In this document: positions 59,757 to 64,000 of the stretch, in pieces
Numbering within the stretch: position 1 is the first letter of the stretch
Layout of the letters: each line of letters opens with the position of its first letter
NCBI GenBank assembly: GCA_948567375.1
Contig: OX419762.1
Location: 24,382,608-24,446,607 of the forward strand
Length of the DNA: 64,000 nucleotides
Reading direction: 5' to 3'
Source of the DNA: Lunularia cruciata
Taxonomy: Eukaryota > Streptophyta > Marchantiopsida > Lunulariales > Lunulariaceae
Notes under the pieces: generated by a model
The model's database searches: none
Told to the model about the DNA's origin: nothing
What the model saw: only the letters and a program-made list of their open reading frames with translations
Program-made: the position numbers and the translations under genes

Positions 59757-61657
59757 ATGAAACAATGAAATATAAAGCTCGGAAGACCCAAAGAGTCAAA
59801 AGGCTAGAAACATAGTACAAAACACATGAAATGTGAGCATAGGCAAGAGCATAGGGCATCTAACCAATCTGTAACAAATTGGTCTGATGTAAACTAATTT
59901 CCATCATATACTTCCCTAACCCTAAATCTTCAATTTTTATGAGAGTAGAGAAATCACTACAAGTAATCTGATGTCTAACTCTAATCTGCATGTAACAAGG
60001 GCAATCAACAAACACATGGTGCTCATCCTTAACTTTGCTCATAGTACACAATTTGCAAAGGTGCATAGAGTGCTCTATCTCCTACCAACATCCTTGTTCT
60101 ATTTCTAGTCTATGAGAACTAGTTCTATACTAAGCAATAACATGTCTAAAGGGAGTAGAAATACTAGCCAAGAGATAATCTTGCTCACAATACACCAACA
60201 TAGGATTTACAAATTGTTGGTAGAACACCATCTTGGTATTGGTTGCTGCCATAAGTGAAGTAAGAACTGCTCCTTCATCACTACTCATAGTGCAATGGGC
60301 TCCAATCTCCAATGTCGCTCACAAACATTCCACCTTGTGGCCCATGCAATCAGATCTGTATACCAACCAATAGATAGAGTGGCACAAAAAGCTTGGTAGA
60401 GAAGTCTCTCATGCTCCATGGACCTCACCTTAGTGGCATATGTGAGAGCTTAAATCAAAGCTTTAGCCTCAAGAGGCAAAAACCTAATTTTAGCAAGATC
60501 AAAACATAAGGAGTTTGAGTCCTCATCCCAAGTTCATCACACAAAAACAATTTTTGAACTTTCTCCACCTTTTGCCACCATGTCTTCTTAGTACTTGGAC
60601 CCCAAGTCTAAGCACCATAGAGAACCACCGGCTGTACAAGAGATTTGAACAACACCTTCTTCAACTCCCATATGGAAAGATGAGCAAGTCTAGAGTGGTT
60701 CATGAATGAATAACAAGCTCTAAACCCTGCATTGATTCCCATCTTCACACAAGTAGACCAACTATAGTCATGAGAAAACTCAAGGCCCAAGTACTTATAA
60801 GAAGAAACCTGCTCCAATTGCTGTCCATCAAAAAAGAAAGATGTGACACCTTTAGAACCCACCACAATCACCTTGGACTTGTCAAGGTTCACCTCCATCT
60901 TTGTTTGATTGCAAAACAAGAGAAGAGAATCCAACAACTTTTGTTAACTCTGTGGATTGGTGGAGAGAAGCCTACATCATCTGCATAAAGGAGTGCATGT
61001 ACCATCAAAGAAACAACTTGTACACCAGTAGCTCCAACTTCCATGAGTAGTCTCTCCAGATCATTGATGAAGATTCCAAACAATGTTGGAGATAGAGAGC
61101 AACCTTGAATCACACCCATTGTGCTAAGGACATCTTGAGAGCTCAAAGATGAAAGTCTCACAACCTCTTTCTCATAGAGTCTAGAGATAACACCAATGAG
61201 ATCCGCTGAAACACCAACTTCCATGAGTCTCTTACTTAGAGATTTCCTAAGCACCTTATCAAAGGCCTTCCTGAAATCAATAAATGCAACATAGAGAGCT
61301 CTTCCAACACCCTTAGCTTTTCACCATAAAACATGGAGTACCAATAGATGATCCAAAGTACTAAAGCCTGATCTGAAACCAACTTGGCACTTAGCTCAAA
61401 TTTTGTACTTTTCAGCCCAATTTCCCAACCTAGACTCCAAAATTTGACCGTAAAACTTGGCAAAGATACTACCCACTAGAATGGTATGGTAATTGGTGAC
61501 AATATGTCTTTGACTAGACTTGTGAATAGGAACTACCTTCTTGAAGCACCATCTATCAAGAAAGCCACACCTGATTGCCTCATTCAAGAGAGAAGTGAGT
61601 ACTGGAATCAGATGACTACCACCCCACTTAAGTAGTTCAACACAAAGTCCATCAACA
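59757..61657 (-). mobile_element. LINE copy M2, 5'-truncated insertion in an older LINE
   Basis: Runs from VDGLCVELLKWGG in RT to a complete 3' end and tail (59757). It contains FIDFRKAFDKV (about 61270), GVIQGCSLSPTLFGIFI (about 61110) and a YADD position (about 60980), with stops and a frameshift there. On its left the older LINE resumes as copy K, on its right as 61658-62361, both broken inside the CCHC coding region. Confidence 0.82.
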
Positions 61658-62361
61658 TTGTGCTCATCCTCAACTTTGCTCATAGTACACAATTTGCAAA
61701 GTCGCATGGAGTGCTCTATCTATTGCCTACTTGTTCAACTTCTAGTCTATGAGAACTAGTTCTATACTAAGCAATAACATGTCTAAGTGAATAAGAAATA
61801 CTAGCCAAGAGATAATCTTGCTCACAATACACCAACATAGGATTTACAAACTGCTGGTAGAACACCATCTTGGAACCGAGTTGCTGCCATAAGCAAAGTA
61901 AGAACTGCTCCTTGATAACTTCTCGTAGTGCAATGGGCTCCAATCTCCACTGTTGCTCAGAAACATTCCACCTTGTGGCCCATGCAATCAGATCTATATA
62001 CCACCCAATAGATAGAGTGGCACAAAAAGCTTGGTAAGGAAGTCTCTCATGCTCCATGGACCTCACCTTAGTGGCATATGTGAGAGAAAAAAAACGCTTC
62101 ATCCTCAAGAGGCAAATACCTAGTTTCAGCAAGTAGCAATACATAAGGAGTTTGAGTACTCACCCCAAGTTCATCATACAAAAACAATTTTTGAACTTTC
62201 TCCACCTTTTGCCACCATGTCTTCTTAGTACATGGACCCCAAATCTGAGCACCATAGAGAACCACCGGCTGTACAAGAGATTTGAACAACACCTTCTTCA
62301 ACTCCCATGTGGTAAGATGAGCAATTCTAGAGCGATTCATGAGTGAATACAAAGCTCTAAA
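61658..62361 (-). mobile_element. LINE older copy, middle part (thumb to CCHC)
   Basis: Begins at FRALYSLMNRSRIAHL and ends at CKLCTMSKVEDEH. It continues upstream at 62780 (ending MRINAG) once the small insert 62362-62779 is removed. Confidence 0.8.
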
Positions 62362-62779
62362 CAATGAAATATAAAGCTTGCAAGACCAAAAGAGTCAAAA
62401 GGGTAGAAACACAATACAAAAACACATGAAATGTGAGCCTAGGCTAAAGCCTAGGGTATCTGACCAATCTGTACTATATTTTTCCCTAATGCTAAAGCTT
62501 CAACCTATAAGAGAGTAGAGAAATCACAACAAGTAATCTGATGTCTAACTCTGATCTGCATGTCAACAATCACATGGTGCAGAGCAATCAACAAACACAT
62601 GGTGCTCATCCTCAACTTTGCTCATAGTACACAATCTGCAAAGTCGCATGGAGTGTTTTATTTGCTGCCAACGTCCTTGTTCTACTTCTAGTCTATAAGA
62701 ACTAGTTCTATATTGAGTAATAACGTGTCTAAGTGAAGTAGACATCCTAGCCAAGAGATAATCTTGCTCACAATACATC
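62362..62779 (-). mobile_element. Short 5'-truncated LINE inserted in the older copy
   Basis: About 418 bases: CEQDYLLARMSTSLRHVI through the CCHC to the 3' tail. It splits the older copy between MRINAG and FRALYSL, with a probable GTTT/TTT target duplication. A small internal duplication of the CACATGGTGC segment lies at 62560-62605. Confidence 0.8.
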
Positions 62780-63401
62780 CAAACCCTGCATTGATTCTCA
62801 TTTTCACACAAATAGACCAACTATAGTCATGAGAAAACTCAAGGCCCAAGTACTTATAAGAAGAAACCTGCTCCAATTGTTATCCATCAAAAAAGAAAGG
62901 TGTGACCCACCTATAGACTCCACCACAATCACCTTGGACTTATCAAGGTTCACCTCCATCTTTGTTTGATTGCAAAAGCAGAGAAGAGAATCCAACAGCT
63001 CTTGTAAACTCTGTGGATTGGTGGAGAGAAGCACTACATCATCTGCATAAAGGAGTGCATGTATCATCAAAGAGCCAACTTGTACACCTGTAGCTCTAGC
63101 TTCCATGAGTTGTCTCTCTAGATCATCGATGAAGATTCCAAATAGAGTTGGAGATAGAGAGCAACCTTGAATCACACCCATTGTGCTAAGGACATCTTGG
63201 AAGCTCAAAGATGAAAGTCTCACAACCACTTTCTCATGGAGTCTAGAGATAGCACCTATGAGATCCGTTGAAACACCAACTTCCATGAGTCTCTTACTTA
63301 GTGATTTCCTAAGTACCTTATCAAAGGGCCTTCTTGAAATCAATAAATGCAACATAGAGAGCTCTCCCAACACCCTTAGATTTCCACCACAAAACAATGA
63401 A
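62780..63401 (-). mobile_element. LINE older copy, upstream part (RT palm)
   Basis: From the WWKSKG region through RRPFDKVLRKSLSKRLM, GVIQGCSLSPTLFGIFIDDL and LLYADDVVLLSTNPQSL to MRINAG. An extra base near 63327 breaks the FIDFRKAFDKV box. The palm is otherwise open for about 200 residues. Confidence 0.85.
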
Positions 63402-63885
63402 ACAACAAAGAAACAATGAAATATAAAGCACGGAAGACCCAAAGAGTCAAAAGGCTAGAAACACAATACAAAAACACATGAAATGTGAGCCTAGGCCAAA
63501 GCCTAGGGCATCTGACCAATCTGTAACAAACTGGTCTGATGTAACTAATCTCTATCATATATTTCCCTAATGCTAAAGCTTCAACTTGTAAGAGAGTAGA
63601 GAAATCACTACAAGTAATCTTATGTCTAACTCTGATCTGCATGTAACAAGGGCAATCAACAAACACATGGTGCTCATCCTCAACTTTGCTCATAGTACAC
63701 AATTTGCAAAGTTGCATGGAGTGCTCTATTTGCTTCCAACGTTCTTGTTCTACTTCTAGTCTATGAGAACTAGTTCTATACTAAGATATATAACATGTCT
63801 AAGTGAAGTAGAAATCCTAGCCAAGAGATAATCTTGCTCACAATACATAAACAAGGATTTATAAACTGCTAGTAGAACACCATCT
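63402..63885 (-). mobile_element. LINE copy O: 3' ~480 bases
   Basis: CCHC region (CKLCTMSKVEDEHHVFVDC), 3' UTR and tail with extra AAACAAC units. It is 5'-truncated at 63885 within the thumb-to-CCHC linker. LINE similarity ends there. Confidence 0.85.
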
Positions 63886-64000
63886 TTGTAAAAGACCGAA
63901 ACCGAGGAGAGAAATAGGAGAATGGAAGCTCACATTGGGACACTTGAATGAGGGAAAACTCCGAATGCCTAGCATGAGCTTTGGCCTTGGTATTTATAGG
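63886..64000. other. Unrecognised sequence at the window edge
   Basis: The last ~115 bases do not match the LINE or LTR families seen here. They are too short to classify. Confidence 0.5.

Noticed and set aside
59491-63885. Tandem head-to-tail LINE array formed by targeting its own tail
   Set aside because: Several tail-to-truncated-copy junctions looked like tail targeting. Removing the inserts rejoins an older LINE at internal ORF2 sites instead, so nesting explains most of them. The junctions at 63401/63402 and 19650/19651 remain unexplained.
1-64000. CRISPR arrays, operons or bacterial defence genes
   Set aside because: No regularly spaced identical repeats, no bacterial gene organisation, and the elements and spliced gene are eukaryotic.

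Overview
The window looks like nuclear DNA of a land plant. The evidence is LTR retrotransposons with Athila-type reverse transcriptase motifs and a degenerate tRNA-Asp-like primer site, telo-box motifs next to the one host gene, and intron-bearing gene structure. Species cannot be read from the sequence. About 85-90 % of the window is decayed, nested retrotransposon. The only convincing host gene lies on the minus strand at 14037-17060. It has four exons and encodes a protein of about 565 residues with a caprin-like coiled-coil block and a C-terminal RGG/glycine-rich tail. Its GC content is visibly higher than its surroundings.

Layout. 1-114: end of an LTR. 115-11658: copies of one non-LTR (LINE) family in both orientations, including a full-length 5.2 kb copy (5658-10891) that split an older copy and is flanked by TTGTAT duplications. 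11659-14036: low-copy DNA with a short tandem repeat and a possible pol III promoter relic. 14037-17453: host gene and promoter. 17454-19597: AT-rich DNA with nothing recognised. 19598-33670: a LINE split by an Athila-like element (21505-32641) that carries a 4 kb internal inversion. 33671-35467: relic of a different LTR-element gag. 35468-47150: three minus-strand LINE copies. 47180-59490: a LINE inverted by twin priming, split by a second Athila-like element (47681-58886, GACTT duplications). 59491-63885: nested minus-strand LINE fragments.

The LINE family has a 5' UTR built of about 175-bp degenerate monomers. Its ORF1 (279 codons, coiled coil plus RRM-like region) ends in a conserved TAG, and ORF2 (AP endonuclease, reverse transcriptase, C-terminal CCHC) follows in the same frame with no conserved start codon. 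The 3' tail is TTTCATTG-type, not poly(A). The Athila-like family has unusually long LTRs (up to 3.8 kb), and each LTR contains all or part of an approximately 860-codon reading frame, separate from gag-pol, ending in a long coiled coil. These two architectures are the most unusual things here. All element genes carry stops or frameshifts, so the copies present are presumed inactive.
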